Part shown: piece by piece, positions 1 to 10,205 of the stretch
How positions within the stretch are numbered: the first letter of the stretch is position 1
How the letters are laid out: each line of letters opens with the position of its first letter
Notes under the pieces: model-generated
Told to the model about the DNA's origin: nothing
What the model saw: only the letters and a program-made list of their open reading frames with translations
The model's database searches: none
Program-made: the position numbers and the translations under genes
Source of the DNA: Arctopsyche grandis
Taxonomy: Eukaryota; Arthropoda; Insecta; Trichoptera; Hydropsychidae
DNA length: 64,000 nt
Reading direction: 5' to 3'
Assembly: GCF_051622035.1 (NCBI RefSeq)
Contig: NC_135356.1
Location: 31,472,290 to 31,536,289 of the forward strand

Positions 1-501
1 CAATCTAGAATATGTACTTCCAAGATATTTCTGCATCAAAATTTTACTGTGTCAAAGCAAATAGCAACAAAGAACTCTGATGATGGCTTATATTGTCAGA
101 AAAAAAAAACACTGACATACATCCTTGAATAGTATATTTTTCGAAAAATTTCCCTTGCAAAAGTTTATATGGTATTACAAAAAACTGCTAAAAATCAACG
201 AACTTATAACTTGAATTCAGTCTGCCCTGATCTTCACTTTCAGCTTATTTCGGTATTAATAAACGAGAAAAGGATCCAGCATACCAGCATGAGAAAAGAA
301 TCCACAAAAAAGACTACAAAGTATGAAAAAGACCCGCCTAATGTTTCTACTGCATCCTTCAGATGTAATTCTTCAGATAGTGAATAGAGTCAAAATTATT
401 TTTATTTCTATTATTATATGGACATTAGGTACAACAAACGAACATTTGCTGAGCGGCGTACTTTGCTGCTCGAAAATCAACAACTACATAAAAATGAAAG
501 G

Positions 502-630
502 CGATTTGGATTTATTAAAGAAGTTGAACAAAATAGTTGACTTTATAATTACCATCATCAAGATTACAGCAATAGAAGAATGACAGAATTGATATGGACT
601 AATATTGGCGAAAAGTTTAATGAATCTGGG
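502..630 (+). pseudogene. MADF-domain fragment of a PIF/Harbinger element
   Basis: Reading frame gives FIKEVEQNS, a TGA stop, then LYNYHHQDYSNRRM and WTNIGEKFNESG. This is the MADF pattern: aromatic-rich first helix, LY-x-HxDYxNR in the middle, W-x-x-I-G at the end. MADF proteins are the second, DNA-binding protein of animal PIF/Harbinger transposons. The TGA sits where the family usually has an aromatic residue, so the copy is dead. A Harbinger transposase fragment on the opposite strand starts 150 bp away, so the two are probably the convergent genes of one decayed element. The domain call is by eye from motif spacing. Confidence 0.6.
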
Positions 631-779
631 AAGATATAACATTTATTATTTGCATAAATATATGAATTAATGGGCTAACTGTGTTTTGTGAAATGCTCAC
701 ATAAATATTCCCTGTTTTGAATGGCATCATTACCCGGCCTTCTTTGATAATTGTCATGATAGCGACTAGAACTCGCCGT

Positions 780-1311
780 TATTGTTTTCAGTTTTTGAAG
801 TAAACTGATATTTTTCGTTCATCTTAATGAAGTTGTGAAGTATGCAAGTAGTTTTAACAATTTTAACAGATTTATCCAATGAACAGGACAAATACACGGT
901 GTTTCAAATACACGAAACTTTGATACAAGTACGAGTATACAAAAAGCGCATTCGACCTCTAGATAAACGGTAGTTAAATATTGTTCAAGACTCTTCCATT
1001 ATGCAGTCTCATAATATTGGTGCAAAGGGGAAATCCTTCATCCGCCACAAAATAAAAATTGAATGGTCGTCCAAATTCTTCTTCTCCTATTAATGGCATC
1101 GACTCTGGGATTTTTTAAGTATTATTTGAAAGTGCTTGGCCTAATCTGCAGTTACGAAATACTCCAGAATCACTATTTCTGCCATAATCTCCTACGTCAA
1201 TACTTGTAAATAGTCCATCTGCATCTGCGCATGCCATAAGATGAAAAGAGAAGTACTCTTTATGATTAAAGTAACTACTTCCTGAATTCGCTGGCGAATG
1301 TGTTTGCCATC
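780..1311 (-). pseudogene. PIF/Harbinger (HARBI1-like) transposase fragment
   Basis: On the minus strand, frames joined by shifts give DGKHIR, then PANSGSSYFNHKEYFSFHLM, DVGDYGRNSDSGVFRNC, FVADEGFP, NYRLSRGR and VKTTCILHNF. These are the ordered blocks of the DDE_4 domain of HARBI1-like transposases: first Asp in DGKH, second in the DVG-GR-SD-GVF block, and the C-terminal NYRLSRAR and LHNF blocks. At least two frameshifts and one in-frame stop interrupt it, so it cannot make protein. It pairs with the MADF fragment at 502-630. The DNA-binding N-terminus is not seen. Confidence 0.75.
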
Positions 1312-1574
1312 ATGTTATGACTGCAAATGTAGTGAAACCCCGGTGTGCGTGTTTACGTCGCATTTAACGTTAAGTGCTAAATGTGACGAAGCAAATACAG
1401 TGAAGCATTTACAGTGTGCATGCTGATTGATGCATCTTTGGTGTGCGGCCTGACTAAGGAGTTCAAAAATTGGCATAAAATACTGTTCAAAGGCATTTAA
1501 GTCATGTTTTTAAAGATTGCCAATGAAATTGTCTCTCATCAATGAGTAATCGTTTTGTGAATGTTAATTTTCAG

Positions 1575-1701
1575 ATACAAAGACCCGTTGAATGCTGAAA
1601 ATTATGTTGGCGTGCCGAGATCAATCATGGATCAGACGCTGGAATGGTTTCACGAATTGGAGAATTCGCTCAAAGCATCCGATACTTGGTTCGACATAGC
1701 C
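1575..1701 (+). pseudogene. Duplicated host exon, copy 1 (unrecognised gene)
   Basis: Preceded by a good acceptor (TTAATTTTCAG) and followed by GTCAGT, this 127-bp block is open and reads YKDPLNAENYVGV, then MDQTLEWFHELE. A second copy lies inverted at 12859-12985, and flanking intron sequence is shared, so genomic DNA rather than mRNA was copied. The two copies differ by several substitutions, mostly without breaking the frame. I do not recognise the protein. No neighbouring exon was found. Confidence 0.5.
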
Positions 1702-1861
1702 GTCAGTACTTACTCTTACTCTTAATGTAATATTGAACACTTCATTATAAATTACGTTCAACAAAAATACTCACCTTTATTGGTTTATTCTTATTGTATT
1801 ATTTTTATTTTTACTTTATTTTATTTCCATCAGTACCTAATGGTTTTTTGTTTTATATTAT

Positions 1862-2395
1862 ACTAGCTGTATTACCCGGCTTCGCTCAGTATTTATAATA
1901 TAAACCACTTAAACATGACTAAGCAAATAGTAAACATTTAATTAAAAAAAAAAAAAAAAACATTTTTTTTTTGCCTTCTAGGGCTTCGCCCTCGGCGCCC
2001 CTCTGAGCCTTTGCCTTCTAGGGCTTCGTCCCTCCACGCCCCCATGAGCAATTGCCGTTTAGGGCTACGCCCCCATGATCAGTTGCCTTTTAGGGCTTCG
2101 CCCCTCCGCACCCCCATGATTAAATGCCGTCTAGGGCTTCGCCCCCATGATCAGTTGCCGATAAGGGCTTCGCCCCTCCACGTCCCCATGATTAATTGCC
2201 GTCTAGGGCTTCGCCCCCATTATCAGTTGCCTTTTAGGGCTTCGCCCCTCCGCGCCCCCATTATTAAATGCCGTTTAGGGCTTCGCCCCATGATCAGTTG
2301 CCGTTTAGGGCTTCGCCTCATAAGGCTGCGCCCCATGGGGCTGCGACCGATAAGGCTGCGCGCCATAAAGTTGCGCCCCATCGATTTTTTGTATA
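1862..2395 (+). repeat. Interspersed repeat with hairpin-forming GC minisatellite
   Basis: The block opens with CTAGCTGTATTACCCGGC and TTCGCTCAGTATTTAT; the same opening recurs at 27655. After a poly-A stretch comes a minisatellite (about 1977-2385) whose units of 35-40 bp each carry GGGCTTCGCCC, a stem with a TTCG loop. On the other strand this is GCGAAGC, known as an unusually stable DNA mini-hairpin. Long open frames across the array (for example 2011-2511) are translated repeats, not genes. Confidence 0.7.
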
Positions 2396-2589
2396 ATTGT
2401 TTCTTTTCTTTTCCACTACTGGTTTTATTCTTCAATCGTGTTTCTCAGACTAACAAATGCGTCGTTATTAACACTTTGTCGTCGGGTAACGGAGATTACA
2501 GTCCTCAGTGAATTGTTGCTAAACGTCGGGTGACTGTAATCTACATTTTGAAATCGTGTTCACCGATCGTGATTTACGTGAAGATTTTT

Positions 2590-2790
2590 TATATAACCAA
2601 CATTTTTTATACAAATAAATTTTTAAGGAGAATTTTTTTTTAAATTTGCCCAACTTCTATATAATTGCAAAATTTAAAATACAATGATTTTTAATATTTT
2701 TCTAGCAAATAAAATTTCATGATAGAAAAATATTAAAAACTATTTCCATCGTCTTTCTGATGGACATGATTGCAAAATTTAAAATATTGT
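2590..2790 (+). repeat. About 120-bp AT-rich repeat family, two units
   Basis: Diverged units share the signature 'ACCAACCTTTTTTATAC', then 'CTAAAAATATTCCCATC' and GTCTTTATG. The same family occurs at 3330-3420, 4005-4140, 4600-4810, 35250-35990 (both orientations) and 61430-61540. It often lies next to exon-like sequence and probably came from introns. Confidence 0.6.
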
Positions 2791-2934
2791 TGCGTAGGGG
2801 TGGGTGGAGGATCCAAGTAAAAGGCCAACAGTCGTTTCACAGCATTTATTGATGATTCAGGAGATACACGCAGTGTCACTGCTAAGTCCAGAATGACATG
2901 ATATCGCCTACGTACCGCCTTATAAGGGGTAGAT

Positions 2935-3200
2935 CTCTCAGGACGTCTAATCTGTTTACCTACTGTATAGTCACGTATTCGGATATGTATTCCCACGGTA
3001 TGAGAAGTGCAATCATTGTTTAGCTTTCATGCACTTAGCTTGTCGCTAATCCCTAAAACCACTTACACCGGTCTCACGGTCTCTCAGGACGTCTAATCTG
3101 TTTACCTACTGTATAGTCACGTATTCGGATATGTATTCCCACGGTATGAGAAGTGCAATCATTGTTTCATGCACTTAGCTTGTCGCTAATCCTTAAAACC
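2935..3200 (+). repeat. Tandem duplication, period 146 bp
   Basis: The block beginning CTCTCAGGACGTCTAATC at 2935 is repeated from 3081, including GTATAGTCACGTATTCGG and the GCACTTAGCTTGTCGC segment. No coding content seen. Confidence 0.8.
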
Positions 3201-3423
3201 CACTTATACCAGTCGCACGGTATGCATTTAGTTAATCCGTTAACAGATATCCGTTACAGATAATCTTTGAACGGTCACAGTCTCTGGGATTCTATTTGCT
3301 TAATCCGCGGCGTACGTTACAATATAATCTTTTTTGGACAGGGATAACCAACCTTTTTTTATACAAAGAAATTTTTAAATAGAGAAAAAATCTAAAAATA
3401 TTCCCATCATCTTTATTTATTTA

Positions 3424-3879
3424 TCAAAATAACAAAACTGCTAATACATATAACACAAAATAACAAAAACAAATTATAAAGCATCTTCCACAAAGGTATC
3501 CATTAACACCCTTCAAGAAAGCAGCAATGTTATTAGAACTTCTAATGCCTTCAGGAAGGGCATTATACATTTGAACACCTCTGTGAAAAACACCTCCTGC
3601 AGTTTTAGCTTTCTTAACTCTACCTATAATTAATTTATTTCTATTTCTTGTTTTATAATTATGTATATCTCTATTCCTAACTAAACTTAATTTACAATCC
3701 AAATAAATGCCCAAATACTTAATATTATCTACTACTTCTACCACTCTCCCATCCATAATCACATCACTCACAACTTTTTTATTATTCATCCACATCATCT
3801 TAGTCTTACTTAAGTTCACTTTCAGTTTATTCTCACATAACCAATCACTTAAATACCGTAATTCCCTAAACATCATCAC
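3424..3879 (-). pseudogene. Internally deleted non-LTR retrotransposon ORF2 fragment
   Basis: The frame reads LSDWLCENKLKVNLSKTK, then KYLGIYLDCKLS, the post-catalytic part of LINE reverse transcriptases. It then jumps to KTRNRNKLIIGR and MYNALPEGIRSS, the usual C-terminal end. About 150 residues normally between these blocks are missing. The catalytic FADD box is absent. A short AAAT-type tail (ATAAATAAATAAAG, minus strand) ends the copy inside the 120-bp repeat. Most like the Jockey superfamily; a dead 5'-truncated copy. Confidence 0.75.
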
Positions 3880-3911
3880 CTACAATATAAACTAACGTAT
3901 CATCCGCAAAC

Positions 3912-3992
3912 ATATGAAGGTTTAAGGTTTGCCGAACCTTTTCTACAAAGCATTTACAACAATTGAACAATGAGCGGCACCTTGGCTATCCG
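3912..3992 (+). repeat. Degenerate copy of the 133-bp hAT MITE
   Basis: Contains AAGGTTTGCCGAACCTTTT and CTACAAAGCATTTACAAC followed by TTGAACAATGAGCGGC, the core of the MITE intact at 10206, 15733 and 18209. The left third and a clear TSD are missing. Confidence 0.65.
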
Positions 3993-4144
3993 TACTCTGA
4001 TAATAATTTTTGAACTGGGATAACCAATCTTTTTTTATTCAAAGAAATTTTTAATTAGCGGAAAATATCTAAAAATATTACCATCGTCTTTATGTCTAAA
4101 AAGTCTCTAAAAATCGTCTAAAAATATTACCATCGTCTTTATAG

Positions 4145-4610
4145 CCAGCAGCGTGGCTCGGTCGTTAAGCTTCTGCTTAACACTGAGAGGCGCCGAGTTC
4201 GATCCCTTGAGCTGACCTCGATTGAAAAGAATTTTTCTGAGTATATCTGTAATGCTGCTGGTCAGACCAGGATTTGTGACTCCTGGTTGATCGTTTCCTA
4301 TCAGAGTTTGCCAATTTTCTCTGATTTCATTGTTGAAACGATTCCCGATTAAAAATTGGCTAAAAATCCTTCCTACCCACTATGTCACCACTATTAGAGT
4401 ATGATTAATGTAAATATTACAATAAAAATGTATGTACAATTCATAGATGTCTCGTTAATTGTCGAGTTTAAGTCAGTGTCTCGTAATTTAGCGACTTATA
4501 TAATAAAAAAATGCTGTATTGTTTGTAATTTGGCCAGGAAGGCGCATTGGGGTTTACCTGTAATGCCTTCCTGGTATGAAATAAAAAAATAAAAAAAAAA
4601 TAAAAAAAAA
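4145..4610 (+). mobile_element. SINE copy 1 (tRNA-derived head, LINE-type 3' hairpin)
   Basis: The head has a box-A-like TGGCTCGGTCG at 4154 and a box-B-like GAGTTCGATCCC at 4195, the internal RNA polymerase III promoter of tRNA-derived SINEs. The body includes GGATTTGTGACTCC and GAGTTTGCCAATTTT, shared with the copy at 8499-8893. The 3' end is a perfect 10-bp hairpin, CCAGGAAGGC (4534-4543) with GCCTTCCTGG (4565-4574), around a 21-nt loop like that of the two LINE families here, then an A-rich tail. The element interrupts a unit of the 120-bp repeat. Not a functional tRNA: no cloverleaf is formed. Confidence 0.8.
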
Positions 4611-4811
4611 ATGTTATAAATGATTGCAAAATTTACAACATGATAATTTTTGGACAGGAGTAGCCAGCATTTTCATACACTAAATTTCCAAAATGAGAAT
4701 AAAATCTTAAAAATTTTTTAGCCTCTTTATGCTATACATACATCAATGATTGTAAAATAACAGTACAGTAATTTTTCAGACAAGACAACTTTTTTTTATA
4801 CAACAAAATTT

Positions 4812-6365
4812 TTAAAGTGACTCCGACACATCAAGATTCCTAAAATATGACAAACATCGCTCTCCATTTACGATAAACTGTATGAGGTTGTGGGTGAAGA
4901 TGCGAAATACTTCCAAAGAGCTATCGGATTTGCTGATGTAATTCACAAAATCAGACAACACGGGTTGGAAATTTTCAAAACAACTATCATTCCCTTCTAT
5001 GGACATTGCATCATCGAGTAAGTATAACCATATGCGTCGGTCTTCTGGTATACTTGCAAATTCAACATTAAATATACGAAGGCTAACTTTTAAATTTAAT
5101 AATTTCCTCAAATTTTCTTGAGTAACGTTGCGTTTACTCAAAACGTTTTTAGACGTTAAAAATTTAAAAGTGTATTCATAAGTTTTGATTGAACCTTCAC
5201 TGAAAAACGTAATCAATTGAAAGAGGAAGCGACACTGTCTTTCCATGGACAAATCTAAGGAACAAGGGGATTCCCAGTTTATAGTAGAATTTGTTTGTAT
5301 GATATTCAAAGTATCTTCAACAGATGTTTTTGTAATACTGCTTATGAATTCGATAAGCTCGGTGAAGCTTTTAAAAATGTAATAAGTAACTGAATTGAAC
5401 ATTGGTGCCATTTTTCTATAAGAAACGTATTTCGTAGCGGATTCAACTTTTTCGATGAAAAGGGCTTGAAACAGGTTTAAAATTTTAGAAAAACATTTAT
5501 TGTCAGAGACAGATGCAAGATCTGACATCATTTTCATGTCATTTTTTGTTATAAATAGAAGCTGCTCTGCTGATAGATCGTTGAAGTTGTAATTGTCGAA
5601 AAAAATAAAACAATTGTCATGTAAAGTTCTTTTATGGTGTTCTAGTCCTTCACCAATGATTTTTGTCACTTCTTCGGTAAAATCCTCAATTTCGGCAATT
5701 TCTATAATTGGTAGTGTGTCATTTCTTTTTTCAATAGACTGTAATATATTCAAGAATGTTCTTGCAATGTCTTTGATTTCCTCTGAAACATATTTATTTT
5801 CGACGAGTTTATTCATAATCAAATCATTCTTAAGTAGCACATCTTCTTCATTTATGTTTCCAATTTCAATATATATTTGTAAAATATCATCATTGACAGC
5901 GATATCATCACCAATCTTATGGCAAATGTCACTGATAAGTGAGATAAAATCTTTGTAGCAATGTTTCTTTTTATTCATTAAACCATCTTTAAAAATTTCC
6001 GTTATTTTAATTTTGTTAAATAAAAGCTCACATATGATACGGTTATCCAAAAAGCTATTTTTCACATATAAACCAATTGTATCTGAAATTTTTGCACGAG
6101 CAATAAACTGTTCATGATCTATTATAAACAAATATCCTGGAGTTTGGTTTCTGATGTAAAACGTCTTTTCATCGGTGAACCTAGTATTAAATTGACAGGA
6201 TAATACTTTTGTTAAATTGTTTCCCTGCCACTCTCCCTCGATGTATTGTTTTCCATCTTCGCTGAACACCGTTTTTCTCGTCACCTCGATTCGACTATCA
6301 TTCTGGAATCCTTCCCGTCCATCTTCATTATGAATTTCAAAAACTGCCATCTTTTTTTTGGATCG
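4812..6365 (-). CDS. Unrecognised protein, terminal exon (512 codons from ATG at 6350)
   Basis: Largest uninterrupted non-transposon frame in the window. From the first ATG (6350) it encodes 512 residues ending in NLDVSESL. The N-terminal 110 residues look beta-rich (CQFNTRFTDEKTFYIRN, GYLFIIDHEQF); the rest is mostly helical and rich in Asp, Glu, Lys and Ile. No signal peptide, membrane helix or known motif is visible. Just upstream is a splice acceptor, AAATTTCAG with exon start at 6365, and the frame stays open through it (RSKKK before the Met). A candidate upstream exon at 6724-6797 joins in phase, so the ATG may be internal and this a 3' exon. A weak local likeness to the first strand of caspases lacks the His-Gly and QAC(R/Q)G catalytic motifs. 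Function unknown; it may be an orphan, fast-evolving or domesticated gene. Confidence 0.6.
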   Translation of the reverse strand, partial: RSKKKMAVFEIHNEDGREGFQNDSRIEVTRKTVFSEDGKQYIEGEWQGNNLTKVLSCQFNTRFTDEKTFYIRNQTPGYLFIIDHEQFIARAKISDTIGLYVKNSFLDNRIICELLFNKIKITEIFKDGLMNKKKHCYKDFISLISDICHKIGDDIAVNDDILQIYIEIGNINEEDVLLKNDLIMNKLVENKYVSEEIKDIARTFLNILQSIEKRNDTLPIIEIAEIEDFTEEVTKIIGEGLEHHKRTLHDNCFIFFDNYNFNDLSAEQLLFITKNDMKMMSDLASVSDNKCFSKILNLFQALFIEKVESATKYVSYRKMAPMFNSVTYYIFKSFTELIEFISSITKTSVEDTLNIIQTNSTINWESPCSLDLSMERQCRFLFQLITFFSEGSIKTYEYTFKFLTSKNVLSKRNVTQENLRKLLNLKVSLRIFNVEFASIPEDRRIWLYLLDDAMSIEGNDSCFENFQPVLSDFVNYISKSDSSLEVFRIFTHNLIQFIVNGERCLSYFRNLDVSESL

Positions 6366-6723
6366 CTGAAATTTAAAAATAATAAATTAAAATTAAAAAT
6401 ACCATAATTAAAAATATTTGAATTTAAAATACTACATCTAAAAATATTATAATTTAAAATTTCAAAATCAAAAATATTATATTTAAAACATTATAATAAA
6501 CAATACTATAATAAAAAATATTAAAATAAAAAATACTATGATTAATGTACCATAATAAAAAAATACTGTAATTAATTATACTATAATTAATTCAAAAAAA
6601 TAATACCACCCTCTCACCCATACAAGATTATTATGAAAAAGAGAACTTCAATATGTCGAAAATTTGGTTTTTCTTAAATATTTCAATATTAACATGTCGA
6701 TATTATGAATATAATTGTCTTAC

Positions 6724-6797
6724 CTGAATTTTGATCCCAATCCAGATTTTGTGATTTTTTTCTGATGCTACGAGCTTATCGTAAAATAACCGTCTAT
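6724..6797 (-). other. Candidate upstream coding exon of the 512-codon gene
   Basis: Minus-strand 74-bp block with acceptor (GAATTTTCAG) and donor (CAG/GTAAG). In the frame that splices to the exon starting at 6365 it is open: RRLFYDKLVASEKNHK then IWIGIKIQ. It is part of a local tandem duplication (about 6600-6830 and 7090-7290), whose other copy holds a similar exon at 7215-7265. Splicing is inferred from sequence only. Confidence 0.45.
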
Positions 6798-7214
6798 CTG
6801 AAAATTCATATTAAAGTAAAAATATTAATCATCCTAGTTGATTGTGTGTAAAACACGTGAAAACTTCAATTAAAATTAAAAATACTGTATGTATACTAGA
6901 TAAGTAATATACCTACTATAATTAAAAATATTTAAAAATTTAAAATACTACATCTAAAAGTAATATAATTTGAAATATTATACTTAAAAATTTCAATATT
7001 AAAACAAGTGAAACTAAGAAAAACCTTGAAAATACTATGATTAATAATACTATAATAAAAAATACTGTAATTAATAATACTATAATAATTTGAAAAAATA
7101 TTATATATAATAATACCAAGATTTTTATGAAATGGAGAAATTCATTATGACGAAATGCTTTTTGTTAAATATTTGAATATTAACATGTCGTAATTATGAA
7201 CATAATTGTCTTAC

Positions 7215-7265
7215 CTCAATTTTGATCCCAATCTGGATATTTTGACTTGTTTTCTGATGATCTAT
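7215..7265 (-). other. Duplicated mini-exon, shortened copy
   Basis: Minus-strand 51-bp block with acceptor AAATTTTCAG and donor GAG/GTAAG. It ends IQIGIKIE, matching WIGIKIQ of the exon at 6724-6797, but lacks 23 bp in the middle, so its phase differs. The surrounding intron (TTAACATGTCG and neighbours) is duplicated too. It could be an alternative exon or a decaying duplicate. Confidence 0.4.
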
Positions 7266-7289
7266 CTGAAAATTTATATAATAAATAAA

Positions 7290-8400
7290 AATATTAATAT
7301 TCTTAGTTTATTGTATTTAAAAGACATGTTTATTTTTGGAAAAAATTATACTCTCGATAGTTTATACCGGGGCAGCCAAACCTTTTTATAATTCGGCTGC
7401 CCTGGTATAAAGCTAATATTTTCGTCCAACTATTATATATCGCAATCTACCAACATACATATGTATATAAAGGGGGGGGGGGATATGTTTTATATAACGT
7501 TAACAAATACATAATGCTTATGAAAAAATAACAATTTTAAAAATAAGCATGGTTTATGCTACAACAGATCGTTGACACTCCTCAGATTTGGAAATATTTT
7601 TGGGATTTACAATGAAAGAGATATTCACTACAGGTCAAGATTTTTATCGTTCAAAGAATTTCGTGTATCCGATTTTATAATATTCATATTTAATAATCTA
7701 TTGTTCTATTAGAAAAACAGATTCGGCCAAATATGTACGTAGACTCGTAGAGCCCTAACAACAGATCGATTTTTGTGTCGCATTCGTTAAGATTGGATAT
7801 TAATCTACATATATGTATATATGTATATATGCACATATGCACATCGATATGATACATCATTCATTTATCTGAAACATATGCACAACGAATATGTCGGTTG
7901 TGTTTCAGATATTTTCGGGTAACATTTATCAACATACGTACATTTTAAGAATGGAGAAAAGATCGACTTAAAATCAAGCCGCGGACGACTGGGTGGGCAG
8001 CCCTAGTCGATTTAACGATTTATGCACCGCACCGAATGCGTATGAAGTGACGTCACAAGCGATGGTGTTACCCTGTGTAGCAAGTCGGGAAGTCACCCTT
8101 TCCCAACCCAACGTTTCTCGTTTCCCGACTAAAAAAACCGATATTTTTTCAATGTGTAAACAATAAAAATAATAAATTTTAAATAAAATAAAAAAATAAT
8201 ATGATTAAAACCAATAAAATTTATAAATTTTTCGCTGTCACCATTAACAGGTGAGAAGTTTTTAAGGAAAATTCACCGTCAGTTACTTAAAACAGATTGT
8301 GCACTGCTTGTTGGTCGTCCAGATTAAATTTGAATGCACTTTGATATATAGGTACACATATCGATACGTAAAAAAGTATAAATATTAATTTGGAAAGTTA
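7290..8400. other. Intergenic stretch, no gene seen
   Basis: Holds a 50-bp hairpin at 7362-7411 (TTATACCGGGGCAGCC against GGCTGCCCTGGTATAA), TATATGTATATATG microsatellites near 7810 and a lone hAT-like end (GGGCAGCCCTA) at 7992-8002. No supported coding sequence. Confidence 0.5.
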
Positions 8401-8498
8401 TTTTGCTAATATTAATATATGGGGGAGGGGGGGGGGGGAGGTGTGGCGCCGTAAAATATTTTGCGGGGGGGGCACCGGGAATTCACGCTACGCCACTG

Positions 8499-8893
8499 AC
8501 TGGGTTCGATCCTGTGCAAATCTTTAATAGATTAGCCCAGGATCGAATTTGGATATTTGTGACTCCAAGTCGATTGTTTCTTGTCAGAGTTTGCCAATTT
8601 TATCTGATCATTGTTGAAACGGTTCCTCAAAATTGGCAAAAAAAAAATCATCTTCTGTATATTTAATATATGTACAATTTGTAAAAAAATATGTACAAGT
8701 ATCCATAGATGTCTATCCATAAATGGATTAATTTATTAATAAATTAATTAATTGTTAATTTCGTGTTCTTCAGCTTCTCGAAATACAGTGATTTGTGTAA
8801 TAAAAATACTGCATTGTTTATTATTAATTGTCTAGGAAGGCACATTGGGGTCTTCCTGTCAAGCCTTCCTGGTATATATCTACATATGTAAAA
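8499..8893 (+). mobile_element. SINE copy 2, 5' part damaged, abutting a hAT-like end
   Basis: Begins at a box-B-like GGGTTCGATCC, shares TTGTGACTCC and AGAGTTTGCCAATTTTA with copy 1, and ends with the same hairpin: TAGGAAGGC (8833-8841) with GCCTTCCTG (8863-8871), one U:G pair, 21-nt loop, then AAATAAATAA. Immediately upstream, CGCTACGCCACTG at 8486-8498 is a hAT-type terminus (CAGTGGCGTAGCG on the minus strand); its partner end was not found. Confidence 0.7.
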
Positions 8894-9219
8894 TAAATAA
8901 GGATCTCAGAAATTTGTAACGCCGTGCCTGAGGGGCTCTAGCAAAATAAATGTGCCATTGATAGGGAATCAAATTAGAAACCGAAGAAATAAATGGTACA
9001 TTCACTGTGATTAGGACATACTTAGCAATATCTTTGTTTCATAACATAAAAAAGGGGGTGCAAATATTTTATTCCGACTTAGTACATTAGCTTATTGCCA
9101 AAAGACGCTACACATTCGCTGACCGTTGTCTTACAATTTTAAGTGAAAGTGAAACATTTGAAAATCTGATTATGGATTGCGAGTGATTTTAGTTCCATTA
9201 ACAAACTAATGTAAAAATG

Positions 9220-9680
9220 GGTTCGGTGATTATCAGGCACCCAAAAATTCTATCCATCGCACTAAAGAGAGTTCGAGTGCCAGATATTCCGTGTTCACAA
9301 TTTTCGTGACAATGATTGTCGTGTGCGCGATAGCAATGTGCGAAATAATCTATTTACCGTAATAATGAGTAATATGATTGGGTTTTGTATAATTCATCGC
9401 GAGTTTGTGGTAAAGGAAACTCTAGTTATTGTCGTTATCCACTACATTAACGCCAATCGGCAACATATGAATACCGGTTCTGTGATTATTAATTATTAAA
9501 ATCTCGATTACGGAACATCTGGCACCCAAAAACTCCATCAATCGAAAGAACTCCACGCCAAATATTGTAATAACGAGAACTCGAGTGCCAGATATTCCGT
9601 ATTCGCGATTTTTGTGGCAACGATTGTTGTGCGCGCGGTCGCAATTTGCGCAATAATCCGTTCACCATGAGTACCATCAT
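9220..9680. repeat. Diverged direct repeat with internal inverted repeat
   Basis: The block with GAGTGCCAGATATTCCGT and the downstream GTGCGC/CGATAGCAATGTGCG pattern at 9270-9350 recurs at 9575-9660. ACGGAACATCTGGCAC at 9514 is inverted relative to GTGCCAGATATTCCGT at 9586. Probably non-autonomous DNA-transposon remains; termini unresolved. 8900-9220 and 9690-10197 show no other features beyond AT-rich sequence. Confidence 0.5.
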
Positions 9681-10205
9681 TCAGGGAATAGTCATTTTTC
9701 AAGATTTTTATTTTTTAATTAACTTATGCTTATCTTGGTTTAGAACAAGTGGTCAACGGCTAGTAGAAATACTACATTTTTTGGTCATTTGAATGTAAAT
9801 ACTTCATTAACCGGTTGACTGGCCAGACTTTCAGGAATTAATTTAAGGGTTAAAGAGGTAATCATATAATTTTAAAATTATTTTTTCCATTACAGGTTCA
9901 AAATTTATTACTTTTTACATACCAAAATTCATTAACCTCCCGGAAAAGTCATTCAAGTGGGCTACAGGTGTTATCATCCATTCGGTGGCTTGCAATATCA
10001 TTGCATAAACTAAAAAATAAAATTTATTGGTTTTTAGCTTATGCATTCATATATAATTTTATATTTATATTTTTTCAAAAAATGTATACATATGTATGTA
10101 CATACCCTACAAAGCAAGAGGGCAAAAAGATGGTTGACAATAGTGAACCATTTTTTGTGCACAACGCTATAGTGTTTCGTCTAACAAAAATGGTTCGGTG
10201 ATTAC

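Noticed and set aside
2011..2511. 166-codon ORF and similar ORFs at 26030-26614, 40404-40694 and 60142-61169
   Set aside because: Translations of tandem minisatellites and T-rich arrays, open in several frames on both strands.
4151..4210. tRNA gene
   Set aside because: Box A and B-like sequences are present but no cloverleaf or anticodon arm forms; the sequence continues into a SINE body found again at 8499.
4812..6350. Possible caspase-like fold (GYLFIIDHEQF resembles the first caspase strand)
   Set aside because: No His-Gly or QAC(R/Q)G catalytic motif follows, and the remaining 400 residues are helical and unlike the family.
7362..8002. hAT element between the hairpin at 7362 and the GGGCAGCCCTA end at 8002
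   Set aside because: Ends do not form a consistent TIR pair and no TSD is visible.
8420..8498. Complete hAT MITE next to SINE copy 2
   Set aside because: Only one terminus (CAGTGGCGTAGCG on the minus strand) is present.
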